NCBI GenBank assembly: GCA_024681565.1
Contig: JAILAO010000159.1
Coordinates: 1-18,002 of the forward strand
Origin: Bacteroidales bacterium
Lineage (GTDB): Bacteria; Bacteroidota; Bacteroidia; Bacteroidales; UBA932
Reading direction: 5' to 3'
DNA: 18,002 bases
The notes beneath the pieces were generated by a model that saw only the letters and a list, made by a program, of their open reading frames with translations, was not told the origin of the DNA and ran no database searches. Numbering within the stretch: position 1 is the first letter of the stretch; every line of letters starts with the position of its first letter. This document shows positions 5,581 through 12,321 of this stretch, in pieces. The position numbers were made by a program, and so were the translations under genes.

Positions 5581-7653
5581 ATGAAGAATAGATTTCTGAT
5601 GCTTCTGCTTCTCTGTGCGGCGGCGGTGCAGCCGGTGCGCGCGGAGGAGGGTATGTGGCTGCCGATGCTGATTTCGCAGCGGATCGACGACATGCAGGCC
5701 CATGGTTTCCGGCTGACGGCCGAGGATGTGTACAGCATCAACCAGGCGTCGCTCAAGGACGCCGTGGTGCTGTTCGGCTCGGGCTGTACCGGCGAGGTGG
5801 TTTCGCGGGACGGCCTGCTGTTCACCAACCACCATTGCGGCTTCAGCCAGATCCAGCAGCACAGCAGCGTGGAGCACGATTATCTCAAGGATGGATTCTG
5901 GGCGATGAGCCGCAGCGAGGAACTGCCCAACAAGGGACTGACCGTCAGCTTCCTGGAGCGCATGGACGAGGTCACGGCGGCCGTACTGAAAGGCTATGAG
6001 CCGACGATGAGCGAGGCCCAGCGGGACTCCGTGGTGAAGCTCAATTCCGATGCGATTGTCAAGAGCATCGTCAACCCGGACAAGGGCATCCGCGCCCGCG
6101 TGGAGGCGCTCTACTATGCCAATCAGTATTTCCTTTTCGTCTATAAGGTTTACCGCGACGTCCGCCTGGTGGGCGCCCCGCCGTCTTCGATCGGCAAGTT
6201 CGGCGGCGATACCGACAACTGGATGTGGCCCCGCCATACGGGGGACTTCTCCATTTTCCGCATCTATGCGGACAAGGACAACGAGCCTGCGGACTATTCC
6301 GAGGACAACGTGCCCTTCCGGCCGAAGCGCTTCTTCGAGATCTCGCGCGCCGGCGTGAAGGAGGGGGATTTCACCTTTGTGTATGGCTGCCCCGGCAGCA
6401 CCAAGGAGTATGTGACCTCGGACGAGGTGCGCTATGTGGGCGAGGTTTCCGATCCGGAGAAGATCGCCCTGCGCACGCTGCGCCTCGATATCCAGAAGAA
6501 GTATATGTCGCAGGACCCGGCGGTCCGCATCCAGTATGCGTCCAAGAACGCCGGCGTGGCCAATGCCTGGAAGAAATGGCAGGGGGAGGCGAAGGGCATC
6601 GCCCGGCTCGGGACCGTGGCCGCGAAGCAGGAATACGAACGGCGTTTCGCCGCCTGGGCGGCGGGAACGCGCTACGAGGGCTTGCTGGACCGCCTGTCGG
6701 GACTCTATGCCCGCCGGGAGCCGTATTACCGTGCCTATGAGTATTATACGGAGACGGCCCGCACGGTGGAGCTGCTCCAGCTGGCGAACAATGTCCGTAC
6801 GGCCCTGGCGGCCAAGCGGCCGGTGGGTGAGTTGGCGGAGGCTTTCTTCAAGGACTATTACCAGCCGATCGACGAAGAGATCTTCGTGGCGGTGCTGGAT
6901 GCCTTCGACCGGCAGATGGACCCGGCGTTCAAGCCGGCCTATTTCAAGGAGAAACTTGCCGCGTACGGCAGCCTCGCCGCCTGGCGGGACGAGCTGTATG
7001 CGAAGTCGCTGTTTACCGACAGGGCGCGCGTACTGGCGCTGACGGAGGCCGACCTGCCGCAGGTGGAAGCCGACCCGGCGTGGGAGCTGTACAATGCTTT
7101 CTATCAGTGGTACCGCTCCGAGCTGCAGCCGGTGATCGAGGAGGTGTCGCGGGAGATCCGCCTGGCCTACCGCGACTATATGCGCGCGCAGATGGAGTTC
7201 GAGCCGGACAAGGCCTTCTATCCCGATGCCAACCTGACGCTCCGGGTGGCCTACGGCCATGTGGCGGGCTACAGCCCGGCGGACGCCATCTACTATACGC
7301 CCGTTTCTACGCTCAAGGGCATCATCGAGAAAGACAATCCGGACATCTATGACTACAACATCCCGCAGGTGCTGCGGGATGTGTATGCGCAGGGCGGGCA
7401 CGAGGCCCAGCCGGTCTGTTTCCTGGCGACGAACCACACGTCCGGAGGCAACTCCGGCAGTCCGGTGATCAATGCGGACGGGCGCCTGGTCGGGATCAAT
7501 TTCGACCGGGTCTGGGAGGGGACGATGAGCGACATCGTTTTCGATCCGGACTATTGCCGCAACATCTCCCTCGACATCCGCTACCTGCTCTTCGTCATCG
7601 AGCACGTCGGCCATGCCGGCTGGCTCTTCGACGAGATGGTTTTCGCCGATTAG
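5581..7653 (+). CDS. dpp11: S46 family dipeptidyl peptidase, DPP11 type (Asp/Glu-specific)
   Basis: A secreted serine peptidase of family S46 that removes dipeptides from peptide N termini, usually in the periplasm of Bacteroidota. It has 690 residues from the ATG at 5581. The start is chosen because it gives a clean signal peptide (MKNRFLMLLLLCAAAVQPVRA, cleavage after Ala21) and because the longer GTG start overlaps the promoter. The catalytic triad is visible: His85 (TNHHC), Asp222 (PRHTGDF) and Ser625 (GGNSGSPV). Arg643 in NFDRVWEGTMSD lies 18 residues after the serine, the same spacing as Arg673 in Porphyromonas gingivalis DPP11, which selects Asp or Glu at P1. DPP7 has Gly there. The paralogue question is therefore fairly settled in favour of DPP11. 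The gene converges on the acyl-CoA ligase gene, with only 9 bases between stops and no terminator seen. Confidence 0.93.
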   Translation: MKNRFLMLLLLCAAAVQPVRAEEGMWLPMLISQRIDDMQAHGFRLTAEDVYSINQASLKDAVVLFGSGCTGEVVSRDGLLFTNHHCGFSQIQQHSSVEHDYLKDGFWAMSRSEELPNKGLTVSFLERMDEVTAAVLKGYEPTMSEAQRDSVVKLNSDAIVKSIVNPDKGIRARVEALYYANQYFLFVYKVYRDVRLVGAPPSSIGKFGGDTDNWMWPRHTGDFSIFRIYADKDNEPADYSEDNVPFRPKRFFEISRAGVKEGDFTFVYGCPGSTKEYVTSDEVRYVGEVSDPEKIALRTLRLDIQKKYMSQDPAVRIQYASKNAGVANAWKKWQGEAKGIARLGTVAAKQEYERRFAAWAAGTRYEGLLDRLSGLYARREPYYRAYEYYTETARTVELLQLANNVRTALAAKRPVGELAEAFFKDYYQPIDEEIFVAVLDAFDRQMDPAFKPAYFKEKLAAYGSLAAWRDELYAKSLFTDRARVLALTEADLPQVEADPAWELYNAFYQWYRSELQPVIEEVSREIRLAYRDYMRAQMEFEPDKAFYPDANLTLRVAYGHVAGYSPADAIYYTPVSTLKGIIEKDNPDIYDYNIPQVLRDVYAQGGHEAQPVCFLATNHTSGGNSGSPVINADGRLVGINFDRVWEGTMSDIVFDPDYCRNISLDIRYLLFVIEHVGHAGWLFDEMVFAD

Positions 7654-7662
7654 GCGGGGGCG

Positions 7663-9321
7663 CTATTTGTTGCGCTGGTAGAGGTAGCGTTTGATGCTGC
7701 GCTTCGGCGTGCGCTCGAAGTCCTCGGGAAGGAATTCGAATTTACGGAGCCGCGCGTAGTTGGGGAGCTCTTTGTTGACGACCGGGAGACTGGCGTTCAG
7801 CAGGGCCTCCAGCTGCGCGCGGTCCATTCCGTCCTGACCGGCCCGATGCCAGTCGGGGTAGACGAGCGCCGTCAGGCCGCCTTCGTCTTCGATGACGAGG
7901 GAGTCCACCACGTAGTTGAGGTTGTTGAGCACGCCTTCGATTTCCTCGGGGTAGATGTTCTGGCCCGAGGGGCCCAGGATCATGCACTTGGAGCGGCCGC
8001 GCAGGAACAGGAAGCCGTCTTCGTCGAGCACGCCCATGTCGCCGGTGCGGAACCAGCCGTCTTCGGTGAGCGCCTGCGCTGTCGCTTCCTCGTTCTTGAA
8101 GTAGCCGAGGAAGACGTTGGCGCCGCGCACCTGTACCTCGCCGGGGACGTGGACAGGGTCGGGGGAGTCGATGCGGATCTCCATGTGGGGCGCCGTGCGT
8201 CCGCACGAGAAGAGTTTGGTCTGCTCGTGGCGGGCGTAGGCGATGATGGGGGCGCATTCGGTCATGCCGTAGCCCACGGTGAAGGGGAACTCGATCTTGC
8301 GGAAGAAGCGTTCCACTTCGGGGTTGAAGGCGGCTCCGCCGATGATGACCTCGATGAAACGGCCGCCGAAGGTGTTGACGAGCTCTTTGCAGATCTTTTT
8401 CTGCAGCAGCTGGTCGATGATCGGCAGGCCGAAGAGGAGTTTGTTTTTATCGAGGATAGGTTTTAGTTTGGATTTGTAGATCTTTTCGATGATGAGCGGG
8501 ACGGAGATGATGATGTCCGGCTTGATGTCGGCGAAGGCCTGCATGATGATCTTGGGGCTCGGGATGCGGGTCAGGAAATGGACGTGCATGCCGATGGTCA
8601 TCTCGAAGAGGAACTCGAACATCATTCCGTACATGTGGGCGGAGGGGAGCATCGAGACGACGGTGCTCTCGCAGGTCAGTTCGGGGAGCGCGTAGTTGCG
8701 TGCGAAATCGATGTTGGACCATAAGGCCCGATAGGGGATCATCACGCCCTTGGAGAAGCCGGAGGTGCCGGAAGTGTAGTTGATGACGGCCAGTTCGTCG
8801 GGGGAGTCCTGGTAGTAGTCCAGGTCGTCGGGCCCGAAGAAATCCGGGTATTTGTGACCGAAACTTTCGTTGAGGTGTTCGCGCACGTGCCAGAGTTCGT
8901 CCGACATGGCATAGAGGAACTTGAATGTATTGATCTGCACTACTACTTGAAGTGCGGGCATCTCGTCGATGAGCAGGCCTTCCCAGATGACCTCGTCCAC
9001 GAAGAGGACCTTGGCCTCGGAGTGGTTGACCAGGTAATGGATGTTGCCGGCCTTGAATTCGTGGAGGATGGGCACCGGAACGGCGCCGTAGGTGAGGGCT
9101 GCGAGGAAGCTGACGCCCCAGTTGGCCTGGTTGCGGGAGCAGATCGCGACTTTGTCTCCTTTCTGCAGGCCGCACTGCTCGAAAGCGATGTGCAGCTTCT
9201 CGATCCGACGGGCGACGTCGCCGTATTTGAGGGTGACGCCCTGGTAGTTGGACAGGGCCGGGCGGTCCCAGTGGGTGCGGAAGCTCTCCTGGAGGAGGCG
9301 GTTGACGGAGGTAAATTCCAT
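7663..9321 (-). CDS. AMP-binding acyl-CoA ligase (long-chain fatty acid-CoA ligase type)
   Basis: A 552-residue member of the acyl-adenylate-forming family. It activates a carboxylic acid, probably a long-chain fatty acid, with ATP and joins it to CoA at the inner face of the membrane. Motifs in order are the phosphate-binding loop YTSGTSGFSKG (182-192), VGYGMTECAPI (349-359), DGWFRTGDMG (421-430), the RGRSKCMILGPSGQNIYPEE hinge region (441-460), and a C-terminal lysine in ERTPKRSIKRYLY (Lys540 or Lys544). The start is the ATG at 9321. A TTG further out would extend into the promoter. Substrate chain length cannot be read from sequence, and other carboxylates are possible. The gene is transcribed divergently from an AraC-type regulator 107 bases away, which may control it. 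Confidence 0.9.
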   Translation of the reverse strand: MEFTSVNRLLQESFRTHWDRPALSNYQGVTLKYGDVARRIEKLHIAFEQCGLQKGDKVAICSRNQANWGVSFLAALTYGAVPVPILHEFKAGNIHYLVNHSEAKVLFVDEVIWEGLLIDEMPALQVVVQINTFKFLYAMSDELWHVREHLNESFGHKYPDFFGPDDLDYYQDSPDELAVINYTSGTSGFSKGVMIPYRALWSNIDFARNYALPELTCESTVVSMLPSAHMYGMMFEFLFEMTIGMHVHFLTRIPSPKIIMQAFADIKPDIIISVPLIIEKIYKSKLKPILDKNKLLFGLPIIDQLLQKKICKELVNTFGGRFIEVIIGGAAFNPEVERFFRKIEFPFTVGYGMTECAPIIAYARHEQTKLFSCGRTAPHMEIRIDSPDPVHVPGEVQVRGANVFLGYFKNEEATAQALTEDGWFRTGDMGVLDEDGFLFLRGRSKCMILGPSGQNIYPEEIEGVLNNLNYVVDSLVIEDEGGLTALVYPDWHRAGQDGMDRAQLEALLNASLPVVNKELPNYARLRKFEFLPEDFERTPKRSIKRYLYQRNK

Positions 9322-9340
9322 TTCGTTTTGTTTTTGCGGG

Positions 9341-9372
9341 GGCAAAGTACACCATTTTTCTTGGTCTATGCA
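9341..9372 (-). promoter_or_regulatory. Promoter for the acyl-CoA ligase gene
   Basis: Read on the minus strand, TTTG is followed by 21 bases and TACTTTGC, one base short of the ideal TAnnTTTG. It faces away from the araC-type promoter in the same 107-base gap, so one bound regulator could affect both. Confidence 0.5.
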
Positions 9373-9387
9373 AATTTTTAGGAAATT

Positions 9388-9421
9388 TTGTGTAGTATTT
9401 GTGTTAAATTTTCTATTTTTG
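9388..9421 (+). promoter_or_regulatory. Promoter for the AraC-type regulator gene
   Basis: TTG at 9388-9390 and TATTTTTG at 9414-9421 are separated by 23 bases, slightly longer than usual. The -7 box ends only 7 bases before the first possible ATG (9429), so the leader would be extremely short. The ATG at 9438 may be the true start. Confidence 0.5.
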
Positions 9422-9428
9422 CGGAAAA

Positions 9429-10289
9429 ATGATACCTATGGTACGCTCTCAGGTACACTATACGGACGGGGATATGGTGATCCTCGACAACCTGGCGGAT
9501 TTCCAGGAACTGGAGACGGCCCGCGCCGGGATGATCCTGTCGATCATCGTGGTGGCGGGGCGGCTGCGTGTGGATATCGGGGGTGAGACCACGGAGGTCC
9601 GGGCGCGGGACATGTTGATCTGCCCGCCGAAGACGCAGCTGGACAATCTGTTCAGCAGTCCGGATTTCCGGGGGATGATTTTCGGGATGTCGTATGCGAA
9701 GTTCCAGAATACGGTGGGCCCGGCGGCGGGGGAGAGCGTGTGGTCGGTGATGATGTATGCGCGGGAGCACCCGCTCTATCATATGACGGATGCGGAGATG
9801 CGGATCGGCGGTCATATTTTCCACCTGTTCGAGGAGAAGATGGCCGGGCCGCAGGATTTCTATTATAAGGAGGTGATGCAGTCGCTGATGGTGACGGCTT
9901 TTTATGAGGTGAGCGTGATCATTGAACGCAACCGGCAGTCGGAGCAGGGCGGGCATTACCGGCAGAAGGACCTGATATTCAAGCGCTTCCTGGAGTTGCT
10001 CGGGGAGGCGGAAGGCCGGCGCGGGAGTGTGGCGGATTACGCCCGGACGCTTTGCATTACGCCGAAATATCTTTCCGCCGCGGTCAAGGCCGCGAGCGGG
10101 AAAACGGCCCTCGCGTGGATCCACAATTCGACGGTCGAAGGCATTTCGCGCCAGCTGCGCCTCTCCGGCCGCTCGGTCAAGGAGATTGCCGCAGACTACG
10201 GCTTCACGAGCCTCTCCGCCTTCGGCAAATTCGTCAAGACGCACCTCGGCGCGTCGCCCCGTGCCCTCCGGGCACAGCAGAATCATTGA
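9429..10289 (+). CDS. AraC family transcriptional regulator
   Basis: A 286-residue regulator. The N-terminal part (about 25-110) looks like a cupin-type sensing domain (IIVVAGRLRVDIGGE, RDMLICPPKTQL). The last 100 or so residues are the two-helix-turn-helix AraC domain: the first helix-turn-helix around SVADYARTLCITPKYLSAAVK, the second around SVKEIAADYGFTSLSAFGKF, ending in the usual LGASPRALR. The ligand is unknown. An alternative start is Met4 at 9438, because the promoter -7 box almost touches the first ATG. The divergent acyl-CoA ligase gene is the natural candidate target. The gene ends 4 bases from the stop of the convergent small protein on the other strand. Closest functional guesses (stress, sugar or fatty-acid sensing) cannot be separated. 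Confidence 0.9.
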   Translation: MIPMVRSQVHYTDGDMVILDNLADFQELETARAGMILSIIVVAGRLRVDIGGETTEVRARDMLICPPKTQLDNLFSSPDFRGMIFGMSYAKFQNTVGPAAGESVWSVMMYAREHPLYHMTDAEMRIGGHIFHLFEEKMAGPQDFYYKEVMQSLMVTAFYEVSVIIERNRQSEQGGHYRQKDLIFKRFLELLGEAEGRRGSVADYARTLCITPKYLSAAVKAASGKTALAWIHNSTVEGISRQLRLSGRSVKEIAADYGFTSLSAFGKFVKTHLGASPRALRAQQNH

Positions 10290-10293
10290 TGGT

Positions 10294-10413
10294 TTAGGTG
10301 GTTTGGGGTTGTGGCTGGGTGTTGCTGTGGCGGGTTTTGCTGTGGACGGTTGATGTTGTGGCTGGTTTTGATTTGGTTGGGTATTGCTGTGGTTGGTGTT
10401 GCTGTGGCGGGTT
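10294..10413. repeat. 15-bp imperfect tandem repeat, about 8 units
   Basis: On the minus strand the units read, for example, aacccgccacagcaa, caccaaccacagcaa, aaaacccgccacagc and aacacccagccacaa. The array is strongly strand-biased (G/T on plus, C/A on minus). It exactly fills the 3' end of the small reading frame and stops at its TAA. Because the unit is a multiple of three, gain or loss of units would preserve the frame. Confidence 0.75.
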
Positions 10414-10581
10414 GTCAAAGATATCAATTTTTCCCTGTTTATACTCCGTCGCCAGTTTCTTTATCTTCACAACACTGTAGCCGTACCGCTTCGACAGGTT
10501 CTCCACAGGAACTCCGGAGAAATATTCGCGCAGCATCTTTCCTTGGGCTCGCTGCATTGCCCGGTAGCTTTTTGCTTCCAT
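10294..10581 (-). CDS. Small putative helix-turn-helix protein with a repeat-encoded tail
   Basis: A 95-residue reading frame of uncertain status. Residues 1-55 are non-repetitive and resemble a homeodomain-like helix-turn-helix of the transposase or small-regulator kind (REYFSGVPVENLSKRYGYSV, then KIKKLATEYKQGKIDIF). Residues 57-95 are a Gln/Pro/Thr/Ser-rich tail encoded by eight imperfect 15-base units, so each unit adds five residues without changing frame. A palindrome, TTTACC-5-GGTAAA, lies 7-23 bases upstream of the ATG and could be an autoregulatory site. The N-terminal half is AT-richer than the surroundings. No family is recognised with certainty. It could be a degenerate fragment of a mobile-element gene or a real DNA-binding protein whose tail varies in length. 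Confidence 0.5.
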   Translation of the reverse strand: MEAKSYRAMQRAQGKMLREYFSGVPVENLSKRYGYSVVKIKKLATEYKQGKIDIFDNPPQQHQPQQYPTKSKPATTSTVHSKTRHSNTQPQPQTT

Positions 10582-10587
10582 TCTCTT

Positions 10588-10604
10588 TTTACCTTTTTGG
10601 TAAA
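10588..10604. promoter_or_regulatory. Palindrome upstream of the small minus-strand gene
   Basis: TTTACC (10588-10593), TTTTT, GGTAAA (10599-10604): a perfect 6-bp inverted repeat with a 5-base spacer directly before the ATG at 10581 on the minus strand. The position suits an operator overlapping the ribosome entry region. Confidence 0.4.
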
Positions 10605-10662
10605 CTTATATCAGGAAGATACATTCGCCGTGCCCGGTAAAGTTTTCTAACTGAAATGGATG

Positions 10663-10770
10663 CGGAAACACACCCCTGTCAAAAAGAGGCCTTTGTTTCA
10701 GGATGTCGATGATAATCAGTTACTTGCCGGGCACGGCAAAAACGGCAAGAAGATGGTTCGAATGCGGAAT
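10663..10770 (+). repeat. Dispersed repeat, copy A
   Basis: Matches the reverse complement of 12182-12290. Over the first 74 bases about 57 positions agree by eye with no gap, including aaacacacccct, ggcctttgtttcag, atgataat, ttactt and gcacgg. Similarity then fades with small gaps. Both copies can be read as related peptides (RKHTPVKKRPLFQ / RKHTPSKTRPLFQ), but the differences are spread over all codon positions, which favours a nucleotide-level repeat. Confidence 0.7.
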
Positions 10771-10830
10771 AAGTCCAAATCCAAAAATTGTTTTTTCAGA
10801 TTGTTAGAGTTTCATATTTTACGTCACCGA

Positions 10831-10938
10831 CGCCGCGCGGCAATCATGCGCGGCGCCTGCAAGCCGGCCGCCTTCAGAGAGCTTGGGAGGGCTCTCCTCC
10901 ACCGGCCGCTTGCTGCCGGAAGCGTAGTTTGTAACGCT
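10831..10938. other. Block of strong hairpins, possible structured RNA or repeat element
   Basis: CGCCGCGC (10831-10838) pairs with GCGCGGCG (10848-10855). Next, GCAAG-(C)-CGGCCG (10859-10870) pairs with CGGCCG-CTTGC (10903-10913) as an 11-bp stem with one bulge, enclosing GAGAGC (10877-10882) paired with GCTCTC (10891-10896). Last, AGCGT (10921-10925) pairs with ACGCT (10934-10938). The stems nest and follow one another like a folded RNA. No promoter box or terminal U-run is clear on either strand. Confidence 0.5.
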
Positions 10939-11022
10939 ACTGTTGTATCTGTCTGTTGACTTTTTCCCGCGATCGAAGTCGCGGCCGTTTCCGTCCGCTG
11001 ACTTCTTTCCTCTCCGGGTAAC

Positions 11023-11150
11023 AGGTGTCCAGTATTTTTGCGTAGAAAGGCGATTTTGTGGACACCTCCCCTTGTTTTTGGCCATAAACAGCCCTTTCCC
11101 TGGAGAGGTGTCCGTTTTTTTTACACAGGAGGGCGTTTTTGTGGACACCT
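11023..11150. repeat. Two 45-base palindromic modules, 83-base period
   Basis: Module 1 (11023-11067) and module 2 (11106-11150) each begin with AGGTGTCC and end with TGGACACCT and are the same length. About 36 of 45 positions agree. The outer arms can pair within a module (8-9 bp), or the end of module 1 can pair with the start of module 2 (GGACACCTC with GAGGTGTCC). Both lie downstream of the lysoplasmalogenase-like gene on the minus strand. Confidence 0.75.
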
Positions 11151-11212
11151 GTCGGCGGGGCGGGCTGATCAGGTGCGATTGTCCGGCAGGATCGGTTGTT
11201 CGGCAGGTTCGG

Positions 11213-11938
11213 TTATGCGGCGGGTCCGGTCGGATCCGTGGCGGTGGGAATTTCCGGCTCCGGGCCGGCTTGGATCTGGCGGACCATGCCGCTGACGAGG
11301 AACCATTCGGCGAGCAGGTAAGTGCCCATCACGACGGCGTGGCGCAGGGGGAAGTCGATGTCGTTGAATGCGTTGAGGGCGAGGACGGCATCCGATCCGA
11401 TGAAGAGGAGGCCGCCGGTGAAGATGCGCCAGCCGAGCTGGCGGCCGCGGAGGCGCCACAGGATGCCGCTGGCCGTGACGTAGAGCAGGGTGATCGCGTA
11501 TATGACGAGTACGACGCGCAGGGCGCCGGATGCGTCGAAGAAGGAGATGGCCGGGAAACTCAGCAGCGGCGGAATCAGCCAGCAGACGATCTCTTTGCCG
11601 TTGCGCAGGCCCCCGAGCCGGTACAGCAGGACGGCGAGGTAGAAGAAATGCCCGATGAGGAAGGAGGCGAGGCCGGCGGCGAAAAAGACGAAGGAGATGT
11701 TGTCGAAAAGCAACATGATGTCGCCGAGTGTGTGGAAGGTCAAGCCGAGGGCGAGTAACAGGGTCCGACGCTCTTTGTGTTCGGGGAGCAGGGCGGTCAG
11801 GGCGGCTGCAGCCAAAGCGGGGATCAGGAAGGGTTTAAGCCAGGGGTGGAGGGTCTCGATGCCCAGGCAGAGTGTGATGACTTCGACGAGGGCGAGGGCC
11901 ACGAAGAGGATGCCGGAGATGCGGGTGCTTTTTTTCAT
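11213..11938 (-). CDS. Lysoplasmalogenase-like membrane protein (YhhN/TMEM86 family)
   Basis: A 241-residue integral membrane protein with about seven to eight hydrophobic helices over residues 8-225. Family features visible are KPFLIPALAAAALTALL (35-51), HTLGDIMLL (69-77), FLIGHFFYLAVLL (93-105) and LLFIGSDAVLAL (177-188), the last containing the conserved Ser-Asp. YhhN relatives (TMEM86) hydrolyse the vinyl-ether bond of lysoplasmalogens. Some gut anaerobes make plasmalogens, but whether this protein has that activity is an inference. The start is the ATG at 11938, which gives MKKSTRISG and a first membrane helix. A 22-residue upstream extension runs into the tRNA promoter. The gene is divergent from tRNA-Ala, with 68 bases between them. 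A weak TAACTTGC box lies 16 bases upstream. Confidence 0.88.
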   Translation of the reverse strand: MKKSTRISGILFVALALVEVITLCLGIETLHPWLKPFLIPALAAAALTALLPEHKERRTLLLALGLTFHTLGDIMLLFDNISFVFFAAGLASFLIGHFFYLAVLLYRLGGLRNGKEIVCWLIPPLLSFPAISFFDASGALRVVLVIYAITLLYVTASGILWRLRGRQLGWRIFTGGLLFIGSDAVLALNAFNDIDFPLRHAVVMGTYLLAEWFLVSGMVRQIQAGPEPEIPTATDPTGPAA

Positions 11939-11982
11939 CGGACAGATTTTTCTGCAAGTTAGGCATTTTTGAAAAAATTGTG

Positions 11983-11990
11983 TACATTTG
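11983..11990 (+). promoter_or_regulatory. -7 element (TACATTTG) of the tRNA-Ala promoter
   Basis: An exact TAnnTTTG match 16 bases before the first base of tRNA-Ala. The -33 region is not a clear TTTG at the usual distance. Confidence 0.55.
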
Positions 11991-12006
11991 CATCCGCAAA
12001 TCACAT

Positions 12007-12082
12007 GGGGTATTAGCTCAGTTGGTAGAGCGTTAGGTTCGCAATCTAGAGGTCAGGGGTTCGACCCCCCTATACTCCACCA
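12007..12082 (+). tRNA. tRNA-Ala, anticodon CGC
   Basis: A complete 76-base cloverleaf with CCA encoded. The acceptor GGGGTAT/ATACTCC includes the G3-U70 pair that marks alanine tRNAs. The D arm is GCTC-AGTTGGTA-GAGC. The anticodon stem TTAGG/TCTAG holds the loop TTCGCAA, with anticodon CGC at 12040-12042 reading GCG. The variable loop is AGGTC and the T arm AGGGG-TTCGACC-CCCCT. The anticodon stem is fairly weak, with one T-G and one G-T pair. A CGC species fits a high-GC genome that uses GCG often. Confidence 0.95.
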
Positions 12083-12121
12083 AACAAAAAGGCTCGGCAG
12101 TCGCCGAGCCTTTTTGTTTGG
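12080..12121. terminator. Terminator after tRNA-Ala (works in either direction)
   Basis: A perfect 19-bp stem with core GGCTCGGC-AGTC-GCCGAGCC, flanked by AAACAAAAA on the left and TTTTTGTTT on the right. The left arm begins inside the tRNA CCA. With one bulged A, pairing extends outward to 12072 and 12130, so that the 3' acceptor strand of the tRNA has a reverse-complement copy just downstream. Confidence 0.9.
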
Positions 12122-12181
12122 ATGGAGTATGTTATCCATCGAGGGGGCGGTCCCCCTCGAGCACCCCTGCGTCGCGAGATC

Positions 12182-12290
12182 TTCGTCTGGAATCCTGCTT
12201 TGTTTTGCCTTTTCCCCGTGCCTTGTAAGTAATTCATTATCATTTGTTTTCTGAAACAAAGGCCTTGTTTTTGAAGGGGTGTGTTTGCGG
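12182..12290 (-). repeat. Dispersed repeat, copy B (inverted relative to copy A)
   Basis: The reverse complement aligns with 10663-10770. The two copies face each other across about 1.4 kb that contains the hairpin block, the 83-base modules, the lysoplasmalogenase-like gene and tRNA-Ala. Confidence 0.7.
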
Positions 12291-12321
12291 TTTATGTTGA
12301 CTGTCAATCGATTACTGGGCA

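Larger units (their letters stand above)
10605..11212. other. Gene-free repeat-rich stretch
   Basis: About 600 bases without a convincing gene. It contains an 11-bp inverted repeat GCCGTGCCCGG / CCGGGCACGGC at 10627-10637 and 10727-10737, one copy of a dispersed repeat (10663-10770), a block of strong hairpins (10831-10938), and two related 45-base palindromic modules 83 bases apart (11023-11150). Open frames crossing it change character abruptly and overlap one another on both strands. GC content drops to about 40% between 10740 and 10825 and rises sharply in the hairpin block. Confidence 0.6.

Noticed and set aside
10298..10480. Cys/Trp-rich short peptides on the plus strand
   Set aside because: They come from the G/T-rich strand of the 15-base minisatellite (TGT/TGG/TGC codons). 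The opposite-strand frame has a unique N-terminal half and is the better candidate.
10660..10959. 99-codon frame in the repeat region
   Set aside because: Its first third is the dispersed repeat, shared with 12182-12290 with differences at all codon positions. The rest runs through the hairpin block. No start signal is seen.
10819..11148. 109-codon minus-strand frame across the hairpins and twin modules
   Set aside because: Basic, low-complexity translation composed almost entirely of the repeat modules and hairpin arms. Best explained as a by-product of repeats, although such frames are often annotated as hypothetical proteins.
11023..11150. CRISPR-like array
   Set aside because: Only two units, about 80% identical, internally palindromic and without cas genes.
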